DNA of 64,000 bases from the NCBI GenBank assembly GCA_003612405.1, contig RAYR01000012.1:114398-178397 (forward strand). The letters are read 5' to 3'. Source of the DNA: a bacterium 0.1xD8-71. GTDB taxonomy: Bacteria; Bacillota; Clostridia; Lachnospirales; Lachnospiraceae. Under the pieces are notes generated by a model, which was not told the DNA's origin, searched no databases, and was given only the letters and a program-made list of their open reading frames with translations. A program made the position numbers and the translations under genes. Positions 51,798-61,126 of this stretch are shown here, one piece after another; positions within the stretch are counted from its first letter, which is position 1; each line of letters opens with the position of its first letter.

Positions 51798-52454
51798 ATG
51801 AAGAAGGAAGAATATGCAGCATACATTGAACATTCTGTTTTAAAAATGGACACAACAAGGAATGATATCAAGAGAGTATGTGAAGAGGCAAAGGAATACG
51901 GATTTGCGGCAGTTGCCATTACACCTGCCAATGTGAAATATGCGGCACAGCTGCTTGAGGGAACCAATGTGAAAGTTGGGGCGGCAATCGGCTTTCCGCT
52001 TGGAAGCAGCACCACATTTATCAAAGTTGCTGAAACCAAGGATGCCATTGCGAACGGGGCTCAGGAAGTAGATATGGTAATCAATGTTGGTGCATTGAAA
52101 GACGGTTTATATGAATATGTGGAGAATGAAATAAAGGAGGTGGTGAAAGCAGCGCATCCTTCGGTGCCGGTCAAGGTGATTCTGGAGACTTTTCTTCTGA
52201 CGGAGGAAGAAAAAGTGAAAGTATGCCAGATGGCGGTAAATGCACAAGCTGATTATGTAAAGACCTGTACTGGATTTAACGGAGGAAAGGCGACAAAAGA
52301 AGATATTTTGTTAATGAAAAAGGCTGTGGACGGAAAGTGTAGGATCAAGGCATCTACAGGGATTAAAAGCCGGGAAGAGTTTGAGGAGCTTTTAGAGGCA
52401 GGCGCTGTGCGGTTTGGTACAAGCAGTGGGATACTCATTGTCAATGGAGATTAG
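51798..52454 (+). CDS. deoC: Deoxyribose-phosphate aldolase-family protein
   Basis: A 218-residue class I aldolase of the DeoC family. Conserved segments are EVDMVINVGALKDG, VKVILETFLL, YVKTCTGFNGGKA (Schiff-base Lys about residue 154) and IKASTGIKSREEF. The role in this cluster may differ from deoxynucleoside use because no phosphopentomutase or thymidine phosphorylase is present; an unknown phosphorylated sugar acid or ketose is possible. First gene of the operon. The start follows AAAGGAG, but 14 bases separate them, which is long. Confidence 0.85.
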   Translation: MKKEEYAAYIEHSVLKMDTTRNDIKRVCEEAKEYGFAAVAITPANVKYAAQLLEGTNVKVGAAIGFPLGSSTTFIKVAETKDAIANGAQEVDMVINVGALKDGLYEYVENEIKEVVKAAHPSVPVKVILETFLLTEEEKVKVCQMAVNAQADYVKTCTGFNGGKATKEDILLMKKAVDGKCRIKASTGIKSREEFEELLEAGAVRFGTSSGILIVNGD

Positions 52455-52486
52455 GAAAAAGACTATAGGATGTAGGAGTGAGTTAA

Positions 52487-53965
52487 GTGCTGGAATTTAT
52501 CAATATAAGCAAATCATTTTTTAAGAATAAGGTTTTGGACGGCATCAGCTTCAAGGCAGAATCGGGAGAAATTCTCGCATTAGCCGGTCAGAATGGGGCC
52601 GGCAAAAGTACATTGATGAAGATTCTGACCGGTATCTATCAGGCTGATGGGGGACAGATTCTCATTGATGGAAAAGAGGTACATTTTACGAGTGTTTCGG
52701 ATGCCGACGCGGCAGGAGTAGGAATTGTATACCAGGAATTGAGCGTGATTCCCCATTTGACAGTAGCTGAAAATGTGGTTTTAAGCCAGAATGTAAACCG
52801 GCGGTTTCACTATCTTAACAAGAAGAAAGAGATTGCTCAGACAGAAGAAGTATTTCGGCGGCTCGGGGTAGAAATTGATGTTACCAGGCCGCTGGGAGAA
52901 TATACGGCTTCTACGCAGCAACTTGTTGAAATAGCAAAAAGTATCTACAAAAATCCTAAGTTAGTGATTTTTGATGAGCCGACCACTTCCCTTACGAATA
53001 AAGAAAGAGAAAAACTGTTTGAAGTGATGGATGCCATGAGGAAAGAAGGGATGACAATTCTGTTCATCACGCATTATCTGGAGGAAATGTACAGAATGGC
53101 AGATAAATGTGTGGTCTTAAGGGATGGCAGGGTGCAGTACTATGGCGCCATGAACCAACTGGATAAAGGGGAACTGGTCAATTTGATGATCGGGCAGCGG
53201 CTGGATGCTTTTTATCCAAAGATTGAGAGCTACGTGACAGAGAAAACAGCTGTCGAACTGAGCGGATTCGGAGGAGGAATTGTTGCACCATGTGATTTGA
53301 AGATAAACTATGGTGAAGTTGTGGGACTGGCTGGGTTAGTAGGCGCGGGCAGAACAGAACTGGTATGGATGATGATTGGCCATACCAAACATTCTTATGG
53401 AAGCATAAAGATTGATGGCAGAGATGTAACGATCAAAGATCCCGGAGACGCATTGGATCTTGGTATTGCCTACATCAATGAGGACAGAAAGAATGGTGGA
53501 CTGCATACGGGAATGGGAATCGGTTTTAATATACTGCTCCCAAGTATTGTTAAAAACAGAGCAGATATCGTTTCGTCCACCGGTTATATCAATGACAAGG
53601 AGGCCAGAAGAGTATCGGATGAAATGATCGTGTCACTGGAGGTAAAATGTGTGGACGCTGATCAGAAAGTGATGACACTCTCAGGGGGAAATCAGCAGAA
53701 AGTATCCATTGCAAAATGGATTGCGGCGGATCCTCAGATCTATATTTTCGACGAACCCACAAAGGGAATAGACGTTTTGACAAAATCAAGAGTCTATGAC
53801 ATTATCCGTGGACTTGCAAAAGACGGAAAAGCGGTTCTTGTCATTTCCTCCTATACGCCGGAACTGATCGGTGTATGCGACAGAGTGGAAGTGATGTCTA
53901 AAGGGAAAATTGTGGCATCTTTCGGCCAGGGGGTAACTGAAAACGATATTTTACTGGTGCAATAA
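52487..53965 (+). CDS. Sugar ABC transporter ATPase, RbsA/MglA-like
   Basis: A 492-residue duplicated ATPase, typical for the ribose/galactose importers. The first half has Walker A GQNGAGKST and LVIFDEPTTSL; the second half has GLVGAGRTE (relaxed Walker A), LSGGNQQKVSIAKW and YIFDEPTKGID. GTG 52487 is used with AGGAG 8 bases upstream. It lies in an operon with permease and binding protein and imports an unknown sugar. Confidence 0.92.
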   Translation: MLEFINISKSFFKNKVLDGISFKAESGEILALAGQNGAGKSTLMKILTGIYQADGGQILIDGKEVHFTSVSDADAAGVGIVYQELSVIPHLTVAENVVLSQNVNRRFHYLNKKKEIAQTEEVFRRLGVEIDVTRPLGEYTASTQQLVEIAKSIYKNPKLVIFDEPTTSLTNKEREKLFEVMDAMRKEGMTILFITHYLEEMYRMADKCVVLRDGRVQYYGAMNQLDKGELVNLMIGQRLDAFYPKIESYVTEKTAVELSGFGGGIVAPCDLKINYGEVVGLAGLVGAGRTELVWMMIGHTKHSYGSIKIDGRDVTIKDPGDALDLGIAYINEDRKNGGLHTGMGIGFNILLPSIVKNRADIVSSTGYINDKEARRVSDEMIVSLEVKCVDADQKVMTLSGGNQQKVSIAKWIAADPQIYIFDEPTKGIDVLTKSRVYDIIRGLAKDGKAVLVISSYTPELIGVCDRVEVMSKGKIVASFGQGVTENDILLVQ

Positions 53966-53987
53966 ACAATATACAAGGAGGTCAATT

Positions 53988-54974
53988 ATGAACACACCTG
54001 TTGTAAAAGAGAAAGGTTCCATGTTCAAAAAAGTGCTTGGAAACCAGATTTCGGTGGTATTTTTCATTCTGATTGCGTTAATCATCTTTTTTTCCGTAGG
54101 AGCCAAAGGATTTTTTTCTGCTTATAACTTAAAGAGTCTTCTTCAGCAGACAGCGGTAATAGGTATCATCACAGTGGCACAGACCTTTGTGATTATTACC
54201 TCTGGCATTGACCTCTCCCAGGGAGCAATCATCGGCCTTACAACATTGATTGCATCCGGCATGATGGTAGATTTGGGACTTCCCATAGGAGTCGCTGTGC
54301 TGGCTGCTCTTCTGGCAGCGGTACTGGTTGGGGTTGTAAATGGATTTTTTGTGGCACATGTTGGATTGCCGGCCTTTATAACAACATTGGGAACACAGTA
54401 CATTATCCGCTCAATCGCGCTTCTTGCAAAGGGAGGAAACGATATTTACAATCTGCCGCCGGAGATTTCCAATTTCGGAAGGGGCACAATCGGAGGCGTA
54501 TTTCCCAATCTGGCAATTATCATGATTGTTATTGTTGTCATTATGCATCTTATCTTAAAAAAATTCAGTTTTGGGCGGTATGTCTACGCCTGTGGAAGCA
54601 ATGTTACGGCAGCCAGATTTTCCGGGGTAAAGACGAAGAAAGCAATTTTCCTCGTGTACGTTCTGGCAGGGTTTCTTTGTGGGATTGCCGGTATTGTCAT
54701 GATGTGCAGAATCAATGCGGGAATTGCTGTATGTGGGGATGGTTATGAGATGAACTCCATCTGCGCAGTGGTAATTGGAGGAGGTTCCTTGTTTGGAGGC
54801 GAAGGCTCCATATCAGGGGCATTAATTGGTGCATTCATTATGTCAGTTCTGTCAACCGGTTTACAGATCATGGGATTTTCCACCTATTGGCAGCAACTGA
54901 TTACGGGAATTGTGCTGATTCTGGCAGTGATGGTTGATACCATCCGCAGGAGACGGAGTCAGGGAATGGAATAA
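53988..54974 (+). CDS. Sugar ABC transporter permease, RbsC-like
   Basis: A 328-residue membrane subunit with about eight to ten hydrophobic segments of the branched-chain-type permease fold used by ribose and xylose importers. GIDLSQGAIIGLT and GRYVYACGSNVTAARFSGVKT (residues about 197-217, position only) are family segments. It starts 22 bases after the ATPase and precedes the binding-protein gene. Confidence 0.92.
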   Translation: MNTPVVKEKGSMFKKVLGNQISVVFFILIALIIFFSVGAKGFFSAYNLKSLLQQTAVIGIITVAQTFVIITSGIDLSQGAIIGLTTLIASGMMVDLGLPIGVAVLAALLAAVLVGVVNGFFVAHVGLPAFITTLGTQYIIRSIALLAKGGNDIYNLPPEISNFGRGTIGGVFPNLAIIMIVIVVIMHLILKKFSFGRYVYACGSNVTAARFSGVKTKKAIFLVYVLAGFLCGIAGIVMMCRINAGIAVCGDGYEMNSICAVVIGGGSLFGGEGSISGALIGAFIMSVLSTGLQIMGFSTYWQQLITGIVLILAVMVDTIRRRRSQGME

Positions 54975-55019
54975 AAGCAAAATGCTTTTAGATAAAAAAT
55001 AAAAAACAGGAGGGATACT

Positions 55020-56123
55020 ATGAAAGCAAAGTTATTCAAAAAGGCAACAGCAATCGGACTGAGTGTGTTACTGGCGGCAGGAAGCCTGACCGGCTGTGGC
55101 AGCAACGGAGCATCAGCAGACAATACGGCTGCGAATGAAACGGTCGTAAAAGAAGCAGAAAGCGGAACGGAACCGGCAGTGGCGCCTGAGGCGGCTGGCG
55201 ACGGGCTTGTATTTAAGGTTATTGCCATGAACGCCGCTTCACCTTATTGGCTTTCTGTGAAAAACGGTGCAGAAAAAGCAGCAGAGGAAATGGGAAGTGA
55301 GTATGGTGGTATCAAGATTGAGTATGTTGCGCCTCAGGAGGATACGGACACGCAGAAACAGCTTGAGATGGTAGAAAATGCAATTTCCCAGGGCGTGGAT
55401 GGTATTTTGATTGCACCTTGCAGCCCCACAGTTCCCCATGATGCAATCGTAGAGGCGATTGATGCAGGCATTAAGGTAATTGTTATTGACCAGTATTTAG
55501 ATCCCATGGATGCAAATGGTTTCTTCGGGACGAATGGCGTGAATATGTGTACGGAATTAGGAGAATATATTGCCGATAATCATTTGGATGGTTCCGGTTC
55601 TTATGCAGAGATGGTGTTTAATATGACCTCACTGGCATCTATTGACAGGTACAATGGATTTATTGCCGGGATCACAGGAATATATCCGGATATGAAGGAT
55701 GTTGGCTATCAGATTACGGAGAGCGACATCAATAAGACTACCAGTCTGGTTGCCAATGTATACCAGGCAAATCCGGATCTGAAGTGTATTTTTGCCAATA
55801 ATGACAGAACAGCGCTGGGTGTGCTCAACGGTATCAAAGAACTGGGAATAGAAGGTCAGATTACTGTCTGCGCCGTGGACTGCAACCTGGATCTGTTAAA
55901 GGCAATGCGGGAAGGTACGATTGCAGCCCTTTCTCTCCAGATGCCGTATAATCAGGGATATGAAGGCACCAAGAAGCTGATTTCCCTGGTGAATGGAGAA
56001 GAGATTGAGAAAGAGAGCGACAGCGGCAGTTTCCTGCTCACACCGGATAATATGGATACGGATGAAGCCGTTGCGGCAATCCAGCAGTATATTGACGGTT
56101 ATAAGCCGGAGGACAGCCAATAA
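55020..56123 (+). CDS. Sugar-binding lipoprotein, RbsB-like
   Basis: A 367-residue extracellular binding protein of the type I periplasmic fold. The lipobox LTGCGS follows a hydrophobic signal of about 20 residues, then an acidic, alanine-rich linker of about 40 residues. The sugar-binding core contains FKVIAMNAASPYWLSVKNG, LIAPCSPTVPHDAI and VIVIDQYLD. Ligand unknown; the neighbouring kinases suggest an anhydro-sugar or related compound. Begins behind AGGAGG. Confidence 0.92.
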   Translation: MKAKLFKKATAIGLSVLLAAGSLTGCGSNGASADNTAANETVVKEAESGTEPAVAPEAAGDGLVFKVIAMNAASPYWLSVKNGAEKAAEEMGSEYGGIKIEYVAPQEDTDTQKQLEMVENAISQGVDGILIAPCSPTVPHDAIVEAIDAGIKVIVIDQYLDPMDANGFFGTNGVNMCTELGEYIADNHLDGSGSYAEMVFNMTSLASIDRYNGFIAGITGIYPDMKDVGYQITESDINKTTSLVANVYQANPDLKCIFANNDRTALGVLNGIKELGIEGQITVCAVDCNLDLLKAMREGTIAALSLQMPYNQGYEGTKKLISLVNGEEIEKESDSGSFLLTPDNMDTDEAVAAIQQYIDGYKPEDSQ

Positions 56124-56166
56124 TGGTTTAGGGAGTAAGCCGGCCATATACAAAAGGAGGAGAATG

Positions 56167-57393
56167 ATGGCATTAACAATGGGAATGAATACCGGTTCTT
56201 CTGTAGATGGGATTGATGTAGTTCTTTGTGAGATAGAGATGGATACAGACAATCAGCCAAAAGCACCTAAATTCCTAGGGGGCGCTACCTATGAATGGCC
56301 TAAGGAGCTGGAAGCACTTGTGAGAAAGTGTTACAGTCTTGAAATCACACTGCCGGAACTGGCACGGCTGGATTATGCGGTTGGAGCACTGCTGGCAGAC
56401 AGATGCAGGACTTTCATGCAGGAGAATGATATCGATTATCATGACATTCTGGCATTGGGAGTGGATGGGCAGGTTACCTACTTAGAGCAGCCAAAGCATG
56501 ACATCATAGACAGCATGACGCAGGAGCAGAAGGAGGATTGGATCGGGCGATGGTATAACGGACCTTATCCCTGCGGTTTTTGGCTTGGGGAAACGTCAAT
56601 TATTTCCAGTCTGACAAATATTAACACAATCACCCATTTCAGAGCAGCCGATCATGTGACAGGAGGCAATGGCGGTCCGCTGATGCAGTATTTTGATTAT
56701 ATTCTTTTTCGGCATCAGGAAGAACCTGTGATGACATTGAATATTGGAGGAATCGCCAATGCCCATTTGGCACAGAAGGACAGGAGTCAGATGTATGCAT
56801 TTGATACCGGTCCGGGCAATACCATGCTGGATTACACGGCAAAGAAGTTTTTTGGCGTTTCTTACGATAAAAACGGGGAAATTTCGTCCAGGGGAAAAGT
56901 AAACGAAGAGGTTATGGCACAGCTTCTGTCACATCCCTTTTTTGACAGACCGATTCCCAGATCTCCCTGGCTGACAGACTTTTCCTTTGGGTATGCAGAT
57001 AAATTATTTGCGCAGTTCCCGCAGGTTAAGCCGGAGGACTTTATGAAAACCTTCGCCCATTTTACAGGAGAAGCGATTGTAAGGAATATGAAAGATAATA
57101 TTCCCAAAGAGCAGCTCGAGAAAGTAAAAGTGATGTATGCCAGCGGAGGCGGCGTCCGCAATCAGACGATTATGGGGCATTTACAGGAGATTATGCCTTA
57201 TGATATCCGGCTGACCACATCGGATGAGATAGGAATTCCGGCAGCGTATAAGGAGTGTATCAAATTTGCTACGCTGGCATTTGCATCCATAAACGGTGTG
57301 GCGGATAATATCCCGGCAGCATCTCATTCCGGGATGTATAATATCCTGGGGCGTATCCATTATGCGCCATGGAGGGCAAAAGGAATTTTCTAA
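56167..57393 (+). CDS. AnmK-family anhydro-sugar kinase, paralog 1
   Basis: A 408-residue protein of the anhydro-N-acetylmuramic acid kinase family. ATP-binding and catalytic marks are visible: MNTGSSVDGIDVVL, FRAADHVTGGNGGPL (catalytic Asp) and FDTGPGNTMLDY. A family member phosphorylates 1,6-anhydro sugars with hydrolytic ring opening. After the GVDGQ motif there is an insertion (positions about 106-135) not typical of the MurNAc enzyme. ATG 56167 is preferred to the adjacent ATG 56164 because AGGAGG lies 6 bases before it. MurQ, the usual next enzyme, is absent. Confidence 0.85.
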   Translation: MALTMGMNTGSSVDGIDVVLCEIEMDTDNQPKAPKFLGGATYEWPKELEALVRKCYSLEITLPELARLDYAVGALLADRCRTFMQENDIDYHDILALGVDGQVTYLEQPKHDIIDSMTQEQKEDWIGRWYNGPYPCGFWLGETSIISSLTNINTITHFRAADHVTGGNGGPLMQYFDYILFRHQEEPVMTLNIGGIANAHLAQKDRSQMYAFDTGPGNTMLDYTAKKFFGVSYDKNGEISSRGKVNEEVMAQLLSHPFFDRPIPRSPWLTDFSFGYADKLFAQFPQVKPEDFMKTFAHFTGEAIVRNMKDNIPKEQLEKVKVMYASGGGVRNQTIMGHLQEIMPYDIRLTTSDEIGIPAAYKECIKFATLAFASINGVADNIPAASHSGMYNILGRIHYAPWRAKGIF

Positions 57394-57520
57394 GAATAAA
57401 TTGTGATTTGCATAGAGGTATACATTTATAGATTTAGTATTTTTATACCAGTGGCTTTGTGCTATAATAATATAATCTTGTTGAAAATTTGCAAAAGAAT
57501 ATATTATTTTGAGGTGAAAC

Positions 57521-58552
57521 ATGGCATTTGGAGCGAAAAAACCCACCACTTTGATGGATGTTGCCAATAAAGCGGGGGTATCGGTGAGTACAGTATCGAA
57601 AGTATTGAAGAATTCAGAACAATTTAAGCCTGATACGGTAAAAATTGTCAGGGAAGCAGCGCGGGAACTGAATTATAATCCGAATATTTTAGCGCGCGGA
57701 GTGGTTATGGGTGGACATACCCCGGTAATCAGCTTCTTTGTTCCAAATATCATGGACCCTTTTTTTGCAGAATTTGTTGATCATGTAGAGCGGTATCTCA
57801 GGGCAGAAGATTATCTGCTGACGTTATGTTTGTTTAATGAAGATCCCCAGATCATGTCAGGTTATCTTAAGTTTTTAATGCAGATCAGGGCTGCGGGGGT
57901 AATTTTCGGGCCTTGCAGGGTAGACGAATGTTTAGAGGATATCAGGACGGCTCAGGAATTTATGAGTATGGTGTCGATACAAAGTGATATTCCCGGAATC
58001 AGTCGTGTTGACATAACAGGTGAACAGGGAAGTTTTGAGATTGTTGAGTATCTGATCAGAAATGGACATAAAAAAATAGGGTTTGTCGGATACGGTTATC
58101 ACATGTCTGTTATGCGGGCAAGGCTGATCGGATATAAGCGGGCATTGGAGCACAATGGGATTCCCATCAGGGAAGAGTATATTGCAGAAGGACAACATTC
58201 CTATGATTCCTGCTATCAACTGACTCAGAAAATGTTGCAGCTTCCTGACAGACCGACGGCGATTCAATGTCCTACAGAATATATTGCCAGGGCAGTGTAT
58301 AAGGCAATCTATGATATGGGGCTTAAGATACCAGAGGATATTTCGGTGGTGGGTTTTGATAACATATCCATTGCCACCACCCTGTATCCGCCGCTGACAA
58401 CAATGTCCCAGCCGTTGGATGATATGGCAAGGATTGCGGTAGATAAGATTATCAAGCTGATCAAGAATGAGCAAACCAGGGAAGAAAACCCGGAAACGAT
58501 TATTCTGGAGCATGAGTTTATCATAAGAGATTCGGTCAAGTCATTGGTATAA
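57521..58552 (+). CDS. LacI-family transcriptional regulator
   Basis: A 343-residue regulator. The N-terminal helix-turn-helix is LMDVANKAGVSVSTVSKVL (about residues 11-29), then the hinge NYNPNILARGVVMG and a periplasmic-binding-like sensor (NIMDPFFAEFVDHVERYL). It sits between two AnmK paralogs and likely binds the TAACGTTA palindromes upstream of deoC, repressing until the sugar or its phosphate is present. Ligand unknown. Start ATG 57521 follows TGAGGTG. Confidence 0.93.
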   Translation: MAFGAKKPTTLMDVANKAGVSVSTVSKVLKNSEQFKPDTVKIVREAARELNYNPNILARGVVMGGHTPVISFFVPNIMDPFFAEFVDHVERYLRAEDYLLTLCLFNEDPQIMSGYLKFLMQIRAAGVIFGPCRVDECLEDIRTAQEFMSMVSIQSDIPGISRVDITGEQGSFEIVEYLIRNGHKKIGFVGYGYHMSVMRARLIGYKRALEHNGIPIREEYIAEGQHSYDSCYQLTQKMLQLPDRPTAIQCPTEYIARAVYKAIYDMGLKIPEDISVVGFDNISIATTLYPPLTTMSQPLDDMARIAVDKIIKLIKNEQTREENPETIILEHEFIIRDSVKSLV

Positions 58553-58626
58553 AATACGGTCAAGGCCAAAACTATGCAAATCTGTATGGAGCGATACAAA
58601 CAGACAGTATAGAAAGGAAAATACAT

Positions 58627-59847
58627 ATGGCATTGATTATTGGTTTAAACAGTGGAAGTTCTTGTGATGGAGTAGATTGTATTTTGGCGGAAATTTCTAT
58701 GATGGAGGATGGACAGCCCTGTCCGCCTAAGTTCATAGACGGCATCTCGGTAGATTGGCCCAAGCGGTTACATAAGATGATATGGGATGCTTTTGATGAT
58801 AAGCTGGGGCTGGCAGATCTGTCTAAGCTGAATTATGCGATCGGCGCATATTTTGGCATGGTAGTTAAGCAGCTGTTAGATAAGACCGGGCATACGGCAG
58901 ATGATATAGAAGTGATCGGTGTAGACGGACAGCAGGTATATCTGCATCAGACCAACAGGGTAAAAGCAAATGAAGTAACGGAAGAGCAGTTTGAGAAATC
59001 TTATGTGGATTTATTCCTGGATGATATTTATGCTTATGGTTTTTGCTTTGGAGACGGAGCAGTGGTTGCCGATTATACGGATATAAACTGCGTAACCCAG
59101 TTTCGGCCGGCGGATCATGCACTGGGCGGGCAGGGAGCACCTTTGATGCAGTATGTGGATTATGTATTGTTCAGAAATACGAATCCTACGCTGACCTTAA
59201 ACATCGGAGGCATATCCAATGTGCATAAGGTGTATAAAGACAGAAGACAGATGAGAGCATTTGACTGCGGTCCGGGCAATATCATGATGGATTATATTGC
59301 AAAACAGTATTTTCATGTTCCTTACGATAAGGGCGGAGAGATTGCGGCAAGAGGACAGGCAGATGAAGAAATGCTAAAGGAGCTTTTAAAAGCACCGTTC
59401 TTACACAGACCATATCCACGTTCCGCATGGAGAGATGATTTTGATACGGCATATTCAGAGAAGATGCGTCAGCAGTATGCTCATCTTTCCGATGAAGATG
59501 TGATGGCTACCTATAATGCTTTTTCTGCGGAATGTATCTGTAAATGTGTAAAGGATTTTACAGATCTGAGCGATACCAACGTTATGTACGCCAGCGGAGG
59601 CGGTGCTTACAACAAGGTATTGCTTGAGAATATCCAGAAGAGACTGCCTGCCCATATGAAAGTGGTTACTTCGGACGAGATCGGTATTCCGCCGCAGTAT
59701 AAAGAGGCGGTTAAGTTCGCAACCCTTGCCTATGCGGCGATGCATCAGTCGGCAAACAATATTCCGGGAGCCTGCTGTGCCAGAAAATATGCGATTCTTG
59801 GTCATATAGCATATGCGCCTAAATATGCAAAAGGACTGGAAGATTAG
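58627..59847 (+). CDS. AnmK-family anhydro-sugar kinase, paralog 2
   Basis: A 406-residue paralog of the kinase at 56167. It has LNSGSSCDGVDCIL, FRPADHALGGQGAPL with catalytic Asp, and FDCGPGNIMMDYIA, so all visible catalytic segments are kept. Similar insertions after VDGQ occur in both. Having two paralogs in one cluster suggests two related substrates or a heteromer, which the sequence cannot decide. It begins 74 bases after the LacI gene behind AAAGGAAA. Confidence 0.85.
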   Translation: MALIIGLNSGSSCDGVDCILAEISMMEDGQPCPPKFIDGISVDWPKRLHKMIWDAFDDKLGLADLSKLNYAIGAYFGMVVKQLLDKTGHTADDIEVIGVDGQQVYLHQTNRVKANEVTEEQFEKSYVDLFLDDIYAYGFCFGDGAVVADYTDINCVTQFRPADHALGGQGAPLMQYVDYVLFRNTNPTLTLNIGGISNVHKVYKDRRQMRAFDCGPGNIMMDYIAKQYFHVPYDKGGEIAARGQADEEMLKELLKAPFLHRPYPRSAWRDDFDTAYSEKMRQQYAHLSDEDVMATYNAFSAECICKCVKDFTDLSDTNVMYASGGGAYNKVLLENIQKRLPAHMKVVTSDEIGIPPQYKEAVKFATLAYAAMHQSANNIPGACCARKYAILGHIAYAPKYAKGLED

Positions 59848-59880
59848 GTACACAGGTGAAGGGAACGGTGTTTGGGCAAA

Positions 59881-60573
59881 ATGAAAAAACTGATGATTGC
59901 GCCGTCCCTGATGGGGATGGATGTTTTGGAAATTAAGAAGCAGATTGCATTTCTGAATCAGAAAGCTTACATGTACCATGTGGATATTTTAGATTGGCAT
60001 TATGCGAAAAACCTTTGCTTTTCACCGGATTTTATTTCGCAGATCAAAACGGTGGCTGAAATTCCGATTGAGGCGCACTTGATGGTGGAAGGGACAGATG
60101 AGGGGATTATCAATGCCGTGATAGAGGCAGGAGCAGATTACATCAGTCTTCAGGCAGATGAAGTGTCTAAAAATATATTCCGATATATAGACATGATCAA
60201 ACAGAAAGGAAGAAAACTGGGAATCGTGCTGAATCCTTCCGTTCCGCTTTCATATATCGAGTCCTATTTGGATCAGGTGGATTTGCTTACCTTTATGGGG
60301 GTAACACCCGGGTTTGCAGGCCAAAAGCTAAGTGAATGTGTTCTGGACAAAATTGCAGGGGCAAGGGAGCTTAGAGACGCTAAAGGGTATTATTATCAGA
60401 TAGAAATTGATGGCGGCTGCCATATGGATTCCATTGAGAGAATAGGCAAGAGTGGAATTGATGTGATGATCGTAGGCAAAACGCTTCTTTTTGGACAGGA
60501 TGAAGATATCTGCCGGGCATGGGATAAGATGGAGCGGATTTTTGAAGATGTGGGGCTGGCATTAGAGAGATAG
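59881..60573 (+). CDS. Ribulose-phosphate/allulose-6-phosphate 3-epimerase-like protein
   Basis: A 230-residue (beta/alpha)8 barrel of the RPE/AlsE family. Metal ligands fit: YHVDILDWHY (His, Asp), EAHLMVEG (His) and EIDGGC (Asp). PSLMGMDVLE at the start resembles D-allulose-6-phosphate 3-epimerase (AlsE) more than RPE; FMGVTPGFAGQ is the phosphate-binding segment. It is the last gene of the cluster and probably converts a phosphorylated ketose. ATG 59881 is used; TTG 59872, which has AAGGGA upstream, is an alternative. Confidence 0.8.
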   Translation: MKKLMIAPSLMGMDVLEIKKQIAFLNQKAYMYHVDILDWHYAKNLCFSPDFISQIKTVAEIPIEAHLMVEGTDEGIINAVIEAGADYISLQADEVSKNIFRYIDMIKQKGRKLGIVLNPSVPLSYIESYLDQVDLLTFMGVTPGFAGQKLSECVLDKIAGARELRDAKGYYYQIEIDGGCHMDSIERIGKSGIDVMIVGKTLLFGQDEDICRAWDKMERIFEDVGLALER

Positions 60574-60623
60574 GTATAGAAAGAGTGCCAGGACCTATTT
60601 ATAAGAATATTTCTGATTAGAAT

Positions 60624-60674
60624 GATAAACAAGCCACAGCTATCTGGAGTGCAGGTTCCTGCGGCTTGTTTATC
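60624..60674 (+). terminator. Stem-loop after the sugar cluster
   Basis: GATAAACAAGCC (60624-60635) pairs with GGCTTGTTTATC (60663-60674) over 12 bp, with an inner CAGG/CCTG stem. No T-run, so termination is plausible but not certain. Confidence 0.6.
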
Positions 60675-60744
60675 TGTGTCGTTTCGTACAGTCGCATCCC
60701 GGATGGACAGGCGGGCTTTTTTATGTTATAAAGTAACTAGCTAG

Positions 60745-60900
60745 CTGTCAGAAGATGGTTTAGAAAACGGCCACTGGATTGATTATCATGAAAATGGTAA
60801 GATTGCAGCAGAAGGAGATTACGTAAACGGTAAAGAATCCGGGAAATGGTCTTATTATGATGAAAATGGAAATTTAGAGGAAGAAGAGGTTTTTGAGTAG
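60745..60900 (+). pseudogene. YwqK-like MORN-repeat protein fragment
   Basis: A 51-codon frame with no start (an in-frame stop lies directly before it) translates to repeated segments such as GHWIDYHENGKIAAEGDYVN and GKWSYYDENGN. These are MORN-type repeats of YwqK-family antitoxin-like proteins. It ends in TAG at 60898. Only the last repeats remain, so it is a remnant. Confidence 0.6.
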
Positions 60901-60941
60901 ATTTCGGTGTTTGCCTGAAAATAAAGTGATAAAGGAAAAGC

Positions 60942-60986
60942 GGGTGATTCCATGCCATATAATTGCAGCAAGGAATCACCCTTTTT
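60942..60986 (+). terminator. Intrinsic terminator after the YwqK-like fragment
   Basis: GGGTGATTCC (60942-60951) pairs with GGAATCACCC (60972-60981), then T5. Confidence 0.88.
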
Positions 60987-61009
60987 GTATCAGTTTGTAA
61001 TTTCAGTGT

Positions 61010-61126
61010 TTATTTTACATTTCCCTCACAACAGTCAAATCCCGGGTTAAAGGCGTAGAAGTTCTTGGAGTTAAGACGATCCTGCACGATGCGGAGCGCT
61101 TCACCGAAACGGGAGGATTGAAGTAA
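61010..61126 (-). pseudogene. C-terminal fragment of an unrecognised protein
   Basis: On the minus strand a frame reads RFGEALRIVQDRLNSKNF, then YAFNPGFDCCEG, ending at TAA 61010-61012. It has no start codon or ribosome binding site of its own and begins next to the toxin gene stop. It looks like the tail of a larger gene, probably from a mobile element. I do not recognise the family. Confidence 0.45.

Noticed and set aside
51798..52454. deoC as part of the nucleoside salvage group with punA and cdd
   Set aside because: It is more than 20 kb from those genes and lies in a LacI-controlled sugar operon; its link to deoxynucleosides is not supported here.
56167..59847. Cell-wall MurNAc recycling as the role of the AnmK kinases
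   Set aside because: MurQ, NagA and NagB are absent and the cluster instead has a DeoC-like and an RPE/AlsE-like gene; kept only as an alternative.
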